Shown: piece by piece, positions 24,597-33,279 of the stretch
Position numbering within the stretch: position 1 is the first letter of the stretch
How the letters are laid out: every line of letters starts with the position of its first letter
NCBI GenBank assembly: GCA_947629015.1
Contig: CANRCB010000003.1
Span: 1-64,000, forward strand
Length of the DNA stretch: 64,000 nt
DNA from: an uncultured Gemmiger sp.
GTDB taxonomy: Bacteria > Bacillota > Clostridia > Oscillospirales > Ruminococcaceae
Direction: 5' to 3'
Program-made: the position numbers and the translations under genes
The notes under the pieces: model-generated
What the model was told of the DNA's origin: nothing
The model's database searches: none
The model's input: only the letters and a program-made list of their open reading frames with translations

Positions 24597-25718
24597 TTGA
24601 TCACGGTAGAACATCTCACCAAGCGCTACGGCAGCCATACCGCGGTGGAGGATCTTTCCTTCACGGTGGAGGACGGCTGCATCTACGGCCTGTTGGGGCC
24701 CAACGGCGCCGGGAAATCCACCACCATGAACATCCTCACGGGCTACCTCTCGCCCACGGCGGGGCGGGTGAGTATCAACGGGCACGATATCCTGGAGGAG
24801 CCCAAGGCCGCCAAGGCGTGCATCGGCTACCTGCCCGAGATCCCCCCGCTTTATACCGACATGACGGTGGGGGAGTACCTGCGCTTTGTGGCCGAGCTCA
24901 AGGGCATCCGCGGCAAGGCCGCCCGCGCCGAAGCGGCCGCCGCGTGCGCTGCGCGCGCCGGGCTGCAGGGCATGGAGGGGCGCCTTATCCGCAACCTCTC
25001 CAAGGGGTACCGCCAGCGCACCGGCCTTGCCGCCGCGCTGCTGGGGGATCCCGGCGTCATCATCCTGGACGAGCCCACCGTCGGGCTGGACCCCGCGCAG
25101 ATGATCGAGATACGCACCCTCATCCGTGACCTTGGCAAAACGCACACCGTCATCCTCTCCAGCCATATTCTGAGCGAGGTACAGACGGTATGTGACCGGG
25201 TGCTCATCCTCGCGCACGGCCGGCTGGCCGCGCAGGGCACGCCGGAGGAGCTGGCCGCCCGGCTTGCCGGCCGCAGTGTGCTGCAGGTCACGGCGCTGGG
25301 CACGCGGGAGGCGGTGCTCAAAGCGGCGCAGGGCGTCGAGGGCCTTTGCGATATCACCGTGGCCGCCGAGAAGGACGGCGAGGTCAGCCTGCGCGCCGCC
25401 GTCACCGGCACGCAGGATCGCCGCGCCGCTTTGTCCGAAGCGCTGGGGGCCGCGGGGTGCCCGGTCGTCGCGCTGAGCGCCGGCAGCGTGAGCCTGGAGG
25501 ACATCTTCCTCCAGCTCACCGAGGACGAGGCTGCCGCAGAAGAAAAACCGCCCGAACAGGCCGCCGAAGAAGATGCCCCCGCGCCGGATACCGCCGAAGA
25601 GGCCGCCTGCGAAGAAGGACCCCCTGACGACGGCGCCGCGCAAAGCCCCGCCTCCGAAACGGGCGGCGGGGCGCCCGCCGATGCGGCCGCCGAAAAAACC
25701 ACAGGGGAGGAGGAATGA
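24597..25718 (+). CDS. ABC transporter ATP-binding protein, GldA-like, with acidic tail
   Basis: 373 residues from a TTG at 24597 (GGGGAGGG upstream). Residues ~1-235 form a standard ATPase: Walker A GPNGAGKSTTMN, signature NLSKGYRQR, Walker B VIILDEPTVGLDP, and the His switch SSHILSEV. Residues ~236-308 form the C-terminal region usual in this family. The last ~65 residues are a low-complexity tail of Glu, Ala, Pro and Asp, which is unusual for a cytosolic ATPase. It heads a four-gene operon with a permease, a GldG-like protein and a DUF4340-GH3 protein. In Bacteroidetes GldA/F/G support gliding, but here gliding is not implied. Confidence 0.88.
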   Translation: MITVEHLTKRYGSHTAVEDLSFTVEDGCIYGLLGPNGAGKSTTMNILTGYLSPTAGRVSINGHDILEEPKAAKACIGYLPEIPPLYTDMTVGEYLRFVAELKGIRGKAARAEAAAACAARAGLQGMEGRLIRNLSKGYRQRTGLAAALLGDPGVIILDEPTVGLDPAQMIEIRTLIRDLGKTHTVILSSHILSEVQTVCDRVLILAHGRLAAQGTPEELAARLAGRSVLQVTALGTREAVLKAAQGVEGLCDITVAAEKDGEVSLRAAVTGTQDRRAALSEALGAAGCPVVALSAGSVSLEDIFLQLTEDEAAAEEKPPEQAAEEDAPAPDTAEEAACEEGPPDDGAAQSPASETGGGAPADAAAEKTTGEEE

Positions 25719-25721
25719 GCG

Positions 25722-26585
25722 ATGCTTGCCATCTTAAAGCGCGAGGCGCGCAGCTACTACACCGGCATGGTGGGGTATGTGGTGTGGGCGGCCATCGCCG
25801 CCTTTACCGGGCTGTATTTCACCGTGTATGACCTGCTTTCCGCCTCAACGGATTTTGCCAGTGTTTTGTACCTGTGCAGCATCATTTTGCTGTTCGTGCT
25901 GCCGGCGCTCTCCATGCGCAGCTTTGCCGAGGAGCGCCGCGCCGGCACCGACCAGCTGCTGCTCACCAGCCCCGTGGGCATCCCCTCCATCGTGCTGGGC
26001 AAATACCTGGCGCAGCTCGCGGTGTACGCGGCCGCGCTGCTGCCCGCCTGCGTGATGCCGCTGCTGCTGCGGTGCTTTGCGCGGTTCGCGCTGGGCACCG
26101 CCTACGCGGCGCTGCTGGCCTTCTTCCTGCTGGGCGCCGCCTGCCTGGCCGTGGGCACATGGCTCTCGGCGGTGGCCGGCAACCAGATCCTTGCCTACCT
26201 TGCCGCCTTTGGCGCGCTGCTCGTGTGCTATATGATGGACAGCATCCAAACGCTGTTCACCAGCGGCAGCACGCTGGCTTTCGTCGTGTTCGGGGTGGCA
26301 GCGGTGGTGGCGGGGGTGCTCGTCGGCATCCTGTGCAAAAGCGCCGTCGCCGGCAGCGGGGTGTTCGCCGCCGGCGCCGTGGCGCTGGTGGTGCTGTTCC
26401 GGCTGCGCCCGGTGTGGCTGGTCTCGGCGTTCAACGCGGTGCTGGGCGCGCTGGCGCTGTTTGACCCGTTTTACACCTTTGTGGGCGGTGTGTTCAGCGT
26501 GCAGGGCATCGTGTACTACCTTTCGGTCATCGCGCTGTTCCTGTTTTTGACCGGCCAGGCGCTGGAAAAGCGCCGCTGGAGCTGA
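25722..26585 (+). CDS. ABC-2 type permease, GldF-like
   Basis: 287 residues, six to seven membrane spans, typical of ABC-2 permeases paired with GldA-like ATPases. The N-terminal MLAILKREARSYYTGMVGYV and the block SMRSFAEERRAGTDQLLLTS are characteristic of this permease subfamily. AGGGGAGGAGG lies at the end of the ATPase gene, and the start is 3 bp after its stop. With the next two genes it probably forms an envelope-spanning export or mechanotransmission complex. The exported substrate is unknown. Confidence 0.88.
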   Translation: MLAILKREARSYYTGMVGYVVWAAIAAFTGLYFTVYDLLSASTDFASVLYLCSIILLFVLPALSMRSFAEERRAGTDQLLLTSPVGIPSIVLGKYLAQLAVYAAALLPACVMPLLLRCFARFALGTAYAALLAFFLLGAACLAVGTWLSAVAGNQILAYLAAFGALLVCYMMDSIQTLFTSGSTLAFVVFGVAAVVAGVLVGILCKSAVAGSGVFAAGAVALVVLFRLRPVWLVSAFNAVLGALALFDPFYTFVGGVFSVQGIVYYLSVIALFLFLTGQALEKRRWS

Positions 26586-26603
26586 AGGGAGGGGGAAGGT
26601 ACC

Positions 26604-28046
26604 GTGAAACTGCATTTTCCCCGCCCCGCCCAAGGGGCCGTCGGCACTGCCGAAAACCGCCGCCGCACGCTCAAAAACGGCGCGTATGCCGCGGCGCTCA
26701 CCGCCGTGGTGCTGGCGGCGCTTATCCTGCTCAACCTGGTGGTGGGCGCCGTACCCGCGCAGTATACCCGCTTTGACATCTCCACCGGGCAGATGTTCAC
26801 CCTGACCGAAACCACCCGCGCCCTGCTCGATACCGTGGACCGCGACGTGACCGCCCTCTACCTTGGCATCACCGGCGAGGAGGACACGAACGTCACCGAA
26901 CTGCTCGACCGTTACGCCGGGGCCTGCCCGCACTTCCGCTGGCAGCAGCGGGACCCGAACCTCTACCCCAACCTCTCCGGTGAATACAGCGGCGCCGGCG
27001 TGGGCGATGTGATCCTGCTCTGCGGGGACAACAGCGAGGTCGTCAGCTATGGCAGCCTCTATGCGCAGGACTACAGCAGCTACTACACCACCGGCTACGC
27101 GCAGACCTATTTTGCCGCCGAGGGCGCCATCACCACCGCGCTGGCGAACGTGCTGCGCACCGGCACGCTGCCCCTGTATGCAATGACCGGCCACGGCGAG
27201 GCCGCCCTGGAGGGGGACTTTGCCCAAACGCTGCAAAACGCCGGCTTCGGGGTGGAAACGCTCAGCCTTGTCACCGCCGGCGCTGTCCCGGAGGATGCCG
27301 CCGCCCTTGTGGTCAACGCCCCGCAGGTGGATTATACCGAGGCGGACGTCGCCGCGCTGCGCACCTATCTGCAAGGCGGCGGCCGCCTGCTGGCGGTGAC
27401 GGATTTCACCGTCGCCACCCCCAACCTTGACGCCCTTCTGGAGGAGTACGGCCTTTCCCGCCAGCCCGGCGTGCTCATCGAGACGGATCTCAACTATTAC
27501 CTCTACAACTATCCCCAGACCTATCTGCTGCCCGACATCCCGCAAAACGATGTCACCGCCGGCATCGCGCAGGGGATGTACGCGCTGGCGCCCGTGGCGC
27601 AGGGCATCGTCAGCGACCCCATGCAGGACTTTGAATATTACCCCCTGCTCACCACCTCCGACGCCGCCTATTCCAAAGTCGATTACCAGACGGCCGAATC
27701 CTTTGCGCAGACAGGGGAAGACCCCGCCGGCCCGTTTGATCTGGCGGTGGCCTCGGCGGACGGGCAGAGCGGCGCGAGGGTCGTGTGGCTCAACTGCGCC
27801 AACCTGCTGGATGCCGGCGCCGACCAGGTGGTTTACGGCGGCAACGCGCAGTGGCTCGGCAGCGCCGTGAACTGGCTGTGCGGCCAGCAAAACGCCCCCG
27901 TCATCGACCCCAAAAGCATGAACGGCGTCGTGCCGGACGTGCCGGCCGTGGCTGCCATCGCGCTGGGCATCCTGCTCGTCATCGTGCTGCCGCTGGCCGT
28001 GCTCATTGCCGGCGCGGTATACTGCCTGCTGCGCCGCCGGCGCTGA
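26604..28046 (+). CDS. GldG-like ABC-type auxiliary membrane protein
   Basis: 480 residues from a GTG at 26604. An N-terminal basic region is followed by a membrane span (about 30-52) and a large outside domain, and a second span occupies about 452-472 with a basic end. Motifs RFDISTGQMFTLTETTRALL and LYAMTGHGEAALEGDF match the GldG/DUF7088 and ABC_transp_aux families. Such proteins sit outside the membrane with ABC-2 permeases. It is flanked by the permease (18 bp) and the DUF4340-GH3 gene (15 bp), a clear operon. The periplasm-like side of a Gram-positive means the domain faces the cell wall. Confidence 0.85.
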   Translation: MKLHFPRPAQGAVGTAENRRRTLKNGAYAAALTAVVLAALILLNLVVGAVPAQYTRFDISTGQMFTLTETTRALLDTVDRDVTALYLGITGEEDTNVTELLDRYAGACPHFRWQQRDPNLYPNLSGEYSGAGVGDVILLCGDNSEVVSYGSLYAQDYSSYYTTGYAQTYFAAEGAITTALANVLRTGTLPLYAMTGHGEAALEGDFAQTLQNAGFGVETLSLVTAGAVPEDAAALVVNAPQVDYTEADVAALRTYLQGGGRLLAVTDFTVATPNLDALLEEYGLSRQPGVLIETDLNYYLYNYPQTYLLPDIPQNDVTAGIAQGMYALAPVAQGIVSDPMQDFEYYPLLTTSDAAYSKVDYQTAESFAQTGEDPAGPFDLAVASADGQSGARVVWLNCANLLDAGADQVVYGGNAQWLGSAVNWLCGQQNAPVIDPKSMNGVVPDVPAVAAIALGILLVIVLPLAVLIAGAVYCLLRRRR

Positions 28047-28061
28047 ATAAGGAGGGGCTGT

Positions 28062-30137
28062 ATGAAACGGAAAAGAATGTATCTTTTGGCCATCGTGGCC
28101 GCCTGTGCCGCCGTGCTGGCGCTGGCGCTGGCCGCCCTCATGCACGCCGCCGGCGGCGAAACGGAGGCGGGCATCCCGCTCTGCCCGCTGGAGGCCGCCG
28201 CGGTCGATACCGTCTCCTATGTGCAAAACGGCGAGGAAGCCGCGCTGCAAAAGGGCGCGGACGGAACCTGGGTCCTCACCGATGATCCGACCCTGCCGCT
28301 GGCGCAGGGCACCGTCGATGCCATGGTGCAAGGCCTGTGCGCCATGCAGGCCACCCGCGCGCTGGACGCCGGGGCCATCAGCGGTTCGGCGGGGCTGGAC
28401 GCGCCGCAGCTGTCCGTCCGGCTCACGGCCGGGGAACGGGCGTATACCCTGACGGTGGGCGCCCTCAACACGGTGAGCCAGATCTACTATGTCAGCACGA
28501 CCGAAAGCGGCGAGGTGTACACCGTCTTTTCCGGCGATATCTCGGGGCTGTGCCCCAGCCGCCGCGGCCTGTACGCGAAGGAAAGCCCCGCTGGCCTTGC
28601 GGCCGAAGACCTTACGGCCATGACGGTGCAAAACAGCGCGGAAACGCTGCAATTCCTGTACACGGACGGTACATGGCAGCTGGCGGAGGCGCCGCAGACG
28701 GCCCTTGACCAGGACGCCGTCGCCCGCATGGCGAACACCGCCTGCAACCTGCAAACGGTGTGGGCCTATACCGCGCCCGGCCCCGACGCGGACTACGGGC
28801 TGGATGCCCCCAACGTTACCGTCACCCTCACCGCCGGGGAAAAGGCCGTCACGCTGCGCTTTGGCGCCACCGTGCCCGGCGAGGCCGAGGGGGACGGCGG
28901 CACCTGTTATCTGGCCGCCGACACCGCCCCCGGCATCGTGTACGAGACCGAGGCCGAGCACCTGGCCGCCTTTGCCGCCACCCGCGCCGCGCTGGCCGCC
29001 GAAGCGCAGACGGACGGCGCGGACGCCGGCACCAATACCGATACCGATACCGGCACCGATGCCGCCGCCCTGCGGCTGCGGGAGATGACGCTGGAAGAAA
29101 AGGTCGGGCAGCTGTTTTTCATCCGGCCGGATTCCCTGGACGGGACGCTGGCGCAGGAGCAGATCAACGACGCCCACGCCGCCGGCGTCACGGCCGTGAG
29201 CGACGCCATGCGCGCCGCGCTCCAAACCTACCCGGTGGGCGGGGTGGCGCTGTTCGGCAAAAACATCACCGACGAAGCCCAGCTCCGCACGCTGACGGCG
29301 GATCTGCAGGCCGCCAGCGCCACGCCGCTGTTCATCTCCGTCGATGAGGAGGGCGGCGCCGTCGCCCGCCTGGCCAACCACGCGGCGTTTGACCTGCCGC
29401 AGTATGAGAGCGCCGCCGCCGTCGGCGCCGAGGGCGAGGCCGCGGCGCTCGCCATGGGGCGCACCATCGGCGCCTATCTCAAAGAATACGGCTTCAATAT
29501 GGATTTCGCCCCCGTCGCGGATGTCGACCTCAACCCCGACAACCCCGTCATCGGCACGCGCGCCTTCTCGGCCGACGCCGAGCAGGTGCGGACGCTGGCG
29601 GCGGCCATGGGGCAGGGCTTGCAGGAGCAGGGGATCCTGCCGGTGTTCAAGCATTTCCCGGGGCATGGTGATACCGCCGAGGACAGCCACTACGGCCTGG
29701 CCGTGCTCGACAAGACCGCCGCGCAGCTTGCCGCTGCCGAGTGGCTGCCCTACGGCTATGGCACGCAGCCGCCGCTCGCGCAGGGCAGCTACGCCGTGAT
29801 GGTGGGGCACATCGCCGTGCCGTCCATCACCGGTGCGGGCGTGCCGGCCACCTTCAGCAAGGAACTTGTGACGGATGTGCTCAAGGCGCAGCTGTATGAC
29901 CCCCTCGTCATCACCGATTCCCTCGCCATGCAGGCCATCACCGATGCATATACGCCCGGCGAGGCCGCCGTCAAGGCATTGCAGGCCGGCTGCGACGTGC
30001 TGCTCATGCCCAACGGCCTGGCCGAGGCTTACGACGGCGTGCTGGCCGCCGTGCGGGACGGCACGATAACCGAACCGCGCCTGGACGAGAGCGTGGGCCG
30101 CATCCTGCGCTGCAAGCAGGGCATGGGCCTGCTGTAA
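28062..30137 (+). CDS. DUF4340 domain fused to NagZ-type glycoside hydrolase family 3
   Basis: 691 residues in one uninterrupted frame. A signal anchor (about 6-29) precedes a DUF4340 region (about 45-320: EEAALQKGADGTWVLTD, then AYTLTVGALNTVSQIYYVS), normally the separate partner of GldG-like proteins. After a Thr/Asp-rich linker (about 318-334) comes a complete GH3 domain (about 336-691) of NagZ type: ISVDEEGGAVARL, KHFPGHGDTAEDSHYGL with the family's Asp-x-His acid/base pair at about D541/H543, and nucleophile about D619 in VITDSLAMQAI. NagZ enzymes remove N-acetylhexosamine, for example from peptidoglycan fragments. The fusion links the ABC module to cell-wall or glycan cleavage. Substrate is inferred. 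Confidence 0.88.
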   Translation: MKRKRMYLLAIVAACAAVLALALAALMHAAGGETEAGIPLCPLEAAAVDTVSYVQNGEEAALQKGADGTWVLTDDPTLPLAQGTVDAMVQGLCAMQATRALDAGAISGSAGLDAPQLSVRLTAGERAYTLTVGALNTVSQIYYVSTTESGEVYTVFSGDISGLCPSRRGLYAKESPAGLAAEDLTAMTVQNSAETLQFLYTDGTWQLAEAPQTALDQDAVARMANTACNLQTVWAYTAPGPDADYGLDAPNVTVTLTAGEKAVTLRFGATVPGEAEGDGGTCYLAADTAPGIVYETEAEHLAAFAATRAALAAEAQTDGADAGTNTDTDTGTDAAALRLREMTLEEKVGQLFFIRPDSLDGTLAQEQINDAHAAGVTAVSDAMRAALQTYPVGGVALFGKNITDEAQLRTLTADLQAASATPLFISVDEEGGAVARLANHAAFDLPQYESAAAVGAEGEAAALAMGRTIGAYLKEYGFNMDFAPVADVDLNPDNPVIGTRAFSADAEQVRTLAAAMGQGLQEQGILPVFKHFPGHGDTAEDSHYGLAVLDKTAAQLAAAEWLPYGYGTQPPLAQGSYAVMVGHIAVPSITGAGVPATFSKELVTDVLKAQLYDPLVITDSLAMQAITDAYTPGEAAVKALQAGCDVLLMPNGLAEAYDGVLAAVRDGTITEPRLDESVGRILRCKQGMGLL

Positions 30138-30151
30138 TAAAACTCCCATGG

Positions 30152-30235
30152 CAGGGGGCGGCGCCCCCGGCGCCCCGTGGGCCTTGCAACAGGCCGCACG
30201 GGATGCCCGGACGCCGCCCCCTGTTATATTTTTCT
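30152..30235 (+). terminator. Terminator of the ABC/GH3 operon
   Basis: CAGGGGGCGGCG (30152-30163) pairs with CGCCGCCCCCTG (30212-30223), with extra hairpins in between, followed by TTATATTTTTC. Confidence 0.78.
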
Positions 30236-30306
30236 GCAAAACCAGGATCTGTGCGAAACTTTTTGGCCCGTCCGCATCACTATACCGGTGAAGGATGTGA
30301 TGCCCC

Positions 30307-30861
30307 TTGAGCGCTCAGGAACCCATCCCGTTTTTTGAGGCCCTGTACCGGGATACCTATCCCCAGACCCTGCTCACCGTTACCCGTGGCTGTTCCGACC
30401 CGGCCGAGATCCCCGACCTGCTGCAGGACATCTATGCCGATGTCTACGCCGATATCCTGCTCTACGGCCCCGGCCATATCCGGGATCCGGCCGCCTATGT
30501 GCGCGCCATAGCCCGCCGCAAGCTGGGCGCATGGTACGGGCTGAGGGCGCGGCTCCAGAGCTTTGTGCTGCTGCGGTCAGAGAATGAGGACGGCGACGGG
30601 TACGACCTGCCCGCGCTGGCCAGCGTGCCCGCGGCCGGCGATACGGCCGAGCTGCACCTGCTGGCACAGCAGGTGGGGGAGCGGCTCAAAGGCTACCCGG
30701 CACAGGTGCGCAAAATCTTCCTCTGCCGCTTTGTGCTCGATATGCCGCTGGGCGAGATCGCCCGCGCGCTGGGCCTCAACGAAAACACCGTCAAAACCAA
30801 GCTCTACCGCACCCTGCAGGAGCTGCGCGGACACTGCCAAAAGGAAGGTGCTGACCTATGA
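30307..30861 (+). CDS. ECF-type RNA polymerase sigma factor
   Basis: 184 residues from a TTG at 30307 (AAGGA about 12 bases upstream; no better start in frame). Region 2 includes SDPAEIPDLLQDIYADVYAD and VRAIARRKLGAWYGL; region 4 is LKGYPAQVRKIFLCRFVLDM then PLGEIARALGLNENTVKTKL. It follows the ABC/GH3 terminator and overlaps the next gene (ATGA), its probable anti-sigma. Upstream, CGAAACTTTTT (30254-30264) resembles the AAC-type -35 used by ECF factors, hinting at self-regulation, but this is weak. Confidence 0.87.
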   Translation: MSAQEPIPFFEALYRDTYPQTLLTVTRGCSDPAEIPDLLQDIYADVYADILLYGPGHIRDPAAYVRAIARRKLGAWYGLRARLQSFVLLRSENEDGDGYDLPALASVPAAGDTAELHLLAQQVGERLKGYPAQVRKIFLCRFVLDMPLGEIARALGLNENTVKTKLYRTLQELRGHCQKEGADL

Positions 30862-32138
30862 CCAAACAGGAATTCTGGACCCGTGTGTTTGCCGCCGAAG
30901 GCCTTGACGAGGCCGCCGTGCGCGCAGATGCGATGCAGCGCGGCGCGGCGCTCGCCGCCGCCCGCCAAACGGAGAAAAAACGCCCCATGCCCGCCCGCAG
31001 GCCCCTGGCCGCCCTTGTGGCGGCGGCCGCCGTCTGCCTGTTTGCGGTGGGCGCCGGCGCCGCCGGAGGGCTTTTCAAGACCCCGGCCGAGACTGCGGCC
31101 TTCATCACCCACGATGACCTCTCGGCTTTTGAGGACGAGGAAGAGTATCCGACGCTTGTCAAAATCTACAGCGCCCCCGACGTGATCACCGTCAACGAGG
31201 TGCAGGCCGACGCCGGCTACACCGTCACGCTGCTGGCCGTCGCCAACGAGCCCGCCGCCGACGAGGCGGGCGCGGCCCACACCCATATGCTGTACACCGT
31301 CGCCCGTTCTGACGGCACGCCCCTGACCGAGGCGGAATGGGGGCATGAGATCGACTGCGAGGTGGTGATACAGGGCTGCGGCACGGCCGCCCCCTACCGC
31401 CAAAGCATGACCACCTACCGCGAACAGGACGGCGTGATCTACGCCGACCTCCGCGTCTGCGATCTCTACCCGTTTGCCGACCGCGAGCTGTATCTGATCG
31501 TGCGGCAGGCGTGGGGCTTTGCCGGCCGTTTCGGTTACCACGCCGGCGACGACGGCCGTATCACGGCCGTGGCGGATTACGAGAATCTGAACCTGCTGTT
31601 CACGCTGCCCATCGGGGCGGAACACGCCGACGCCGCGTCGGCCACCCGCGCGGAGGAGGGCTGGCACTACGAACCCACGGCCGAAGAGCAGGCTCTGCTC
31701 GCCCAAGTCCTCGCACAGGCCAAAGCACGCGACGAGTTGAACGCTGCCGTGGCCGCGCAGGCCGCCGGCCAGCCGCTGCCCGAACCCGACAGCGCGCAGG
31801 ATACCGTCGCCAACAACCCGGCCACGCTCGCCTCGCTCAAAGAAGACATGGGCGCCTGGGCCAACTATACCCGCGCCGGGCTGCGCGCGGCGGGCGAGAC
31901 GCTGTTCACCAAGGTCTGTGCGTTGACGCTGCTGCCCGGCCAGCCCGCTCCCTGTTACTGGTACGAGAGCCGGTACGGCAGCCGCATCTTCGGCCTCAAG
32001 GAGCTGGACGGCGCGCCGTGGGCCGTGGTCGGCGCCGGCATGGAGGGCGGCGCGGTGACCGAAGTCACGATCCTAAGCGCCAACGCCGACGGCACCGTGA
32101 CGGTCGAGATCCTGGCCCTGCCGCCGCTGGAACCCTGA
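30858..32138 (+). CDS. Membrane protein with large outside domain, probable anti-sigma partner
   Basis: 426 residues. About 48 cytosolic residues (MTKQEFWTRVFAAEGLDEAA onward) are followed by a span (PLAALVAAAAVCLFAVGAGA) and a ~350-residue outer domain. An Ala/Glu-rich helical stretch at about 275-315 interrupts it. The first ~65 residues have the same layout as the protein at 21902. The ATG overlaps the sigma stop, so coupling is certain. No zinc anti-sigma motif was found, so the anti-sigma role is inferred from order and topology. A 32-bp palindromic terminator follows. Confidence 0.7.
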   Translation: MTKQEFWTRVFAAEGLDEAAVRADAMQRGAALAAARQTEKKRPMPARRPLAALVAAAAVCLFAVGAGAAGGLFKTPAETAAFITHDDLSAFEDEEEYPTLVKIYSAPDVITVNEVQADAGYTVTLLAVANEPAADEAGAAHTHMLYTVARSDGTPLTEAEWGHEIDCEVVIQGCGTAAPYRQSMTTYREQDGVIYADLRVCDLYPFADRELYLIVRQAWGFAGRFGYHAGDDGRITAVADYENLNLLFTLPIGAEHADAASATRAEEGWHYEPTAEEQALLAQVLAQAKARDELNAAVAAQAAGQPLPEPDSAQDTVANNPATLASLKEDMGAWANYTRAGLRAAGETLFTKVCALTLLPGQPAPCYWYESRYGSRIFGLKELDGAPWAVVGAGMEGGAVTEVTILSANADGTVTVEILALPPLEP

Positions 32139-32151
32139 ACAACGAATACGC

Positions 32152-32183
32152 AAAATATCCCCCGGCCGGCCGGGGGATATTTT
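32152..32183. terminator. Palindromic terminator
   Basis: A 32-bp perfect palindrome with AAAATATCCCCCGG arms, bordered by A and T runs, serves both the anti-sigma gene and the convergent PAP2 gene. Confidence 0.85.
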
Positions 32184-32258
32184 GCGCTGTTTTCGGCGGC
32201 CTGAGGGCGGGCCGCGCTACGCTTGCAGAGAAGATACGCGCAGGGTCTTTTGCGGCTT

Positions 32259-33191
32259 TCAGGGCGCCTGCGCTGGCACCTTGGCCGAATGCTCCCACTT
32301 TTGGAACAGCCACGGGTACACCGCCAGCAGCACGATGAGCTCCGAGCCCATCATAAAGAAATACCCCCAGTTGGAGCCGATGGCGTGCACGGCGGCGGGG
32401 ATGACGGTCTTTTCCCACAAAATCAGCACCAGAACGCCGACACCGACGCGCAGGCCCTTCTGCGCCGGGCTTACGTCCATCGAGAACCGCACGAAGCGCC
32501 GCTCCAAAAACCAGCCCACGGTCAGCCCGAAAAAGCGCCCCGCATCCTTGAAACCGTCCTTGACCATGCTGTTCGGATCCACGATCAGATTGCCGTCCGC
32601 ATAGTCCATCGGGTAGCTTTTGAGCGTGATGTAGGCAAGGAACAGCGCGCTCAGCACCGCGCCCGCGATGGGCACGAGCACCTCACGCCGCGGGTCGGCG
32701 TCGATCCACGCCCACAGGCGGCTGGCAAATACGACCACCAGGATGCCCAGTATGCCGCCCACCGCCACATCCTGCGGCGTGTGCGCACCGATAAAATTGC
32801 GCGAGAAGATGGTCAGCGCCGCCATGAACAGCAAAAACGCCGCCAGCGGCTTGTACTGCCGGTTCTGCCGCGCCAGCGTGCCGAAGTTGGCGGTGCTGGT
32901 CACGCTGTGCCCGCTGGGGAAGGAATACCCGCTCGGATATTCGATGGGAACGATCTCGCTGCTGCGTATCCACGGGCGGTAGACGCAAAAGGTCAGCTTG
33001 AGTGACTGCATCAGAAAACGCGCCGTGCCCACGTTCAAAAACAGTAAGCTGCCGGTGCGCTTGTTCACCGCCCAGAAAAAGACGCAGGCATACAGCCAGA
33101 TGAAGATGCCGTAGGACAGGTCGCTGATCTGCAAAGCAAAATCGTTGAATGCCCCGCCCAGGATATCCTCGCGCAGGTGTTGCAGCAGCAA
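32259..33191 (-). CDS. PAP2-superfamily membrane phosphatase, start probably frameshifted
   Basis: 310 residues as counted from a TTG at 33191. Six to eight membrane spans carry the PAP2 motifs KLTFCVYRPW, PSGHS and SRNFIGAHTPQD, so it should remove phosphate from a lipid such as undecaprenyl diphosphate or phosphatidate. The ideal start (AGGAGG then ATG at 33208) is out of frame by one base. Adding one T in the TTT at 33190-33192 would give a smooth N-terminus (MDLHYLLLLQHLRED). So either a base is missing in the assembly, the gene is naturally frameshifted, or a TTG is used. It follows comM on the same strand. Confidence 0.82.
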   Translation of the reverse strand: MLLQHLREDILGGAFNDFALQISDLSYGIFIWLYACVFFWAVNKRTGSLLFLNVGTARFLMQSLKLTFCVYRPWIRSSEIVPIEYPSGYSFPSGHSVTSTANFGTLARQNRQYKPLAAFLLFMAALTIFSRNFIGAHTPQDVAVGGILGILVVVFASRLWAWIDADPRREVLVPIAGAVLSALFLAYITLKSYPMDYADGNLIVDPNSMVKDGFKDAGRFFGLTVGWFLERRFVRFSMDVSPAQKGLRVGVGVLVLILWEKTVIPAAVHAIGSNWGYFFMMGSELIVLLAVYPWLFQKWEHSAKVPAQAP

Positions 33192-33279
33192 AGATAGTGC
33201 AGATCCATAAATGATACCTCCTTAAAAAGTTCGGCCCCGGGGGGCCGGCCTCAAAGCCGTTGCCGTGCGAAAACGCCGT

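Noticed and set aside
24597..28046. Gliding-motility machinery
   Set aside because: Only Gld A/F/G-like ABC components are present, which are widespread in non-gliding bacteria; no other gliding genes are seen.
25845..30239. 1,464-codon open frame antisense to the whole ABC/GH3 operon
   Set aside because: GC-rich third positions leave the opposite frame without stops. The protein is a His/Gly/Arg/Val-rich jumble with no motifs, while the sense genes have clear domains, spacing and ribosome sites.
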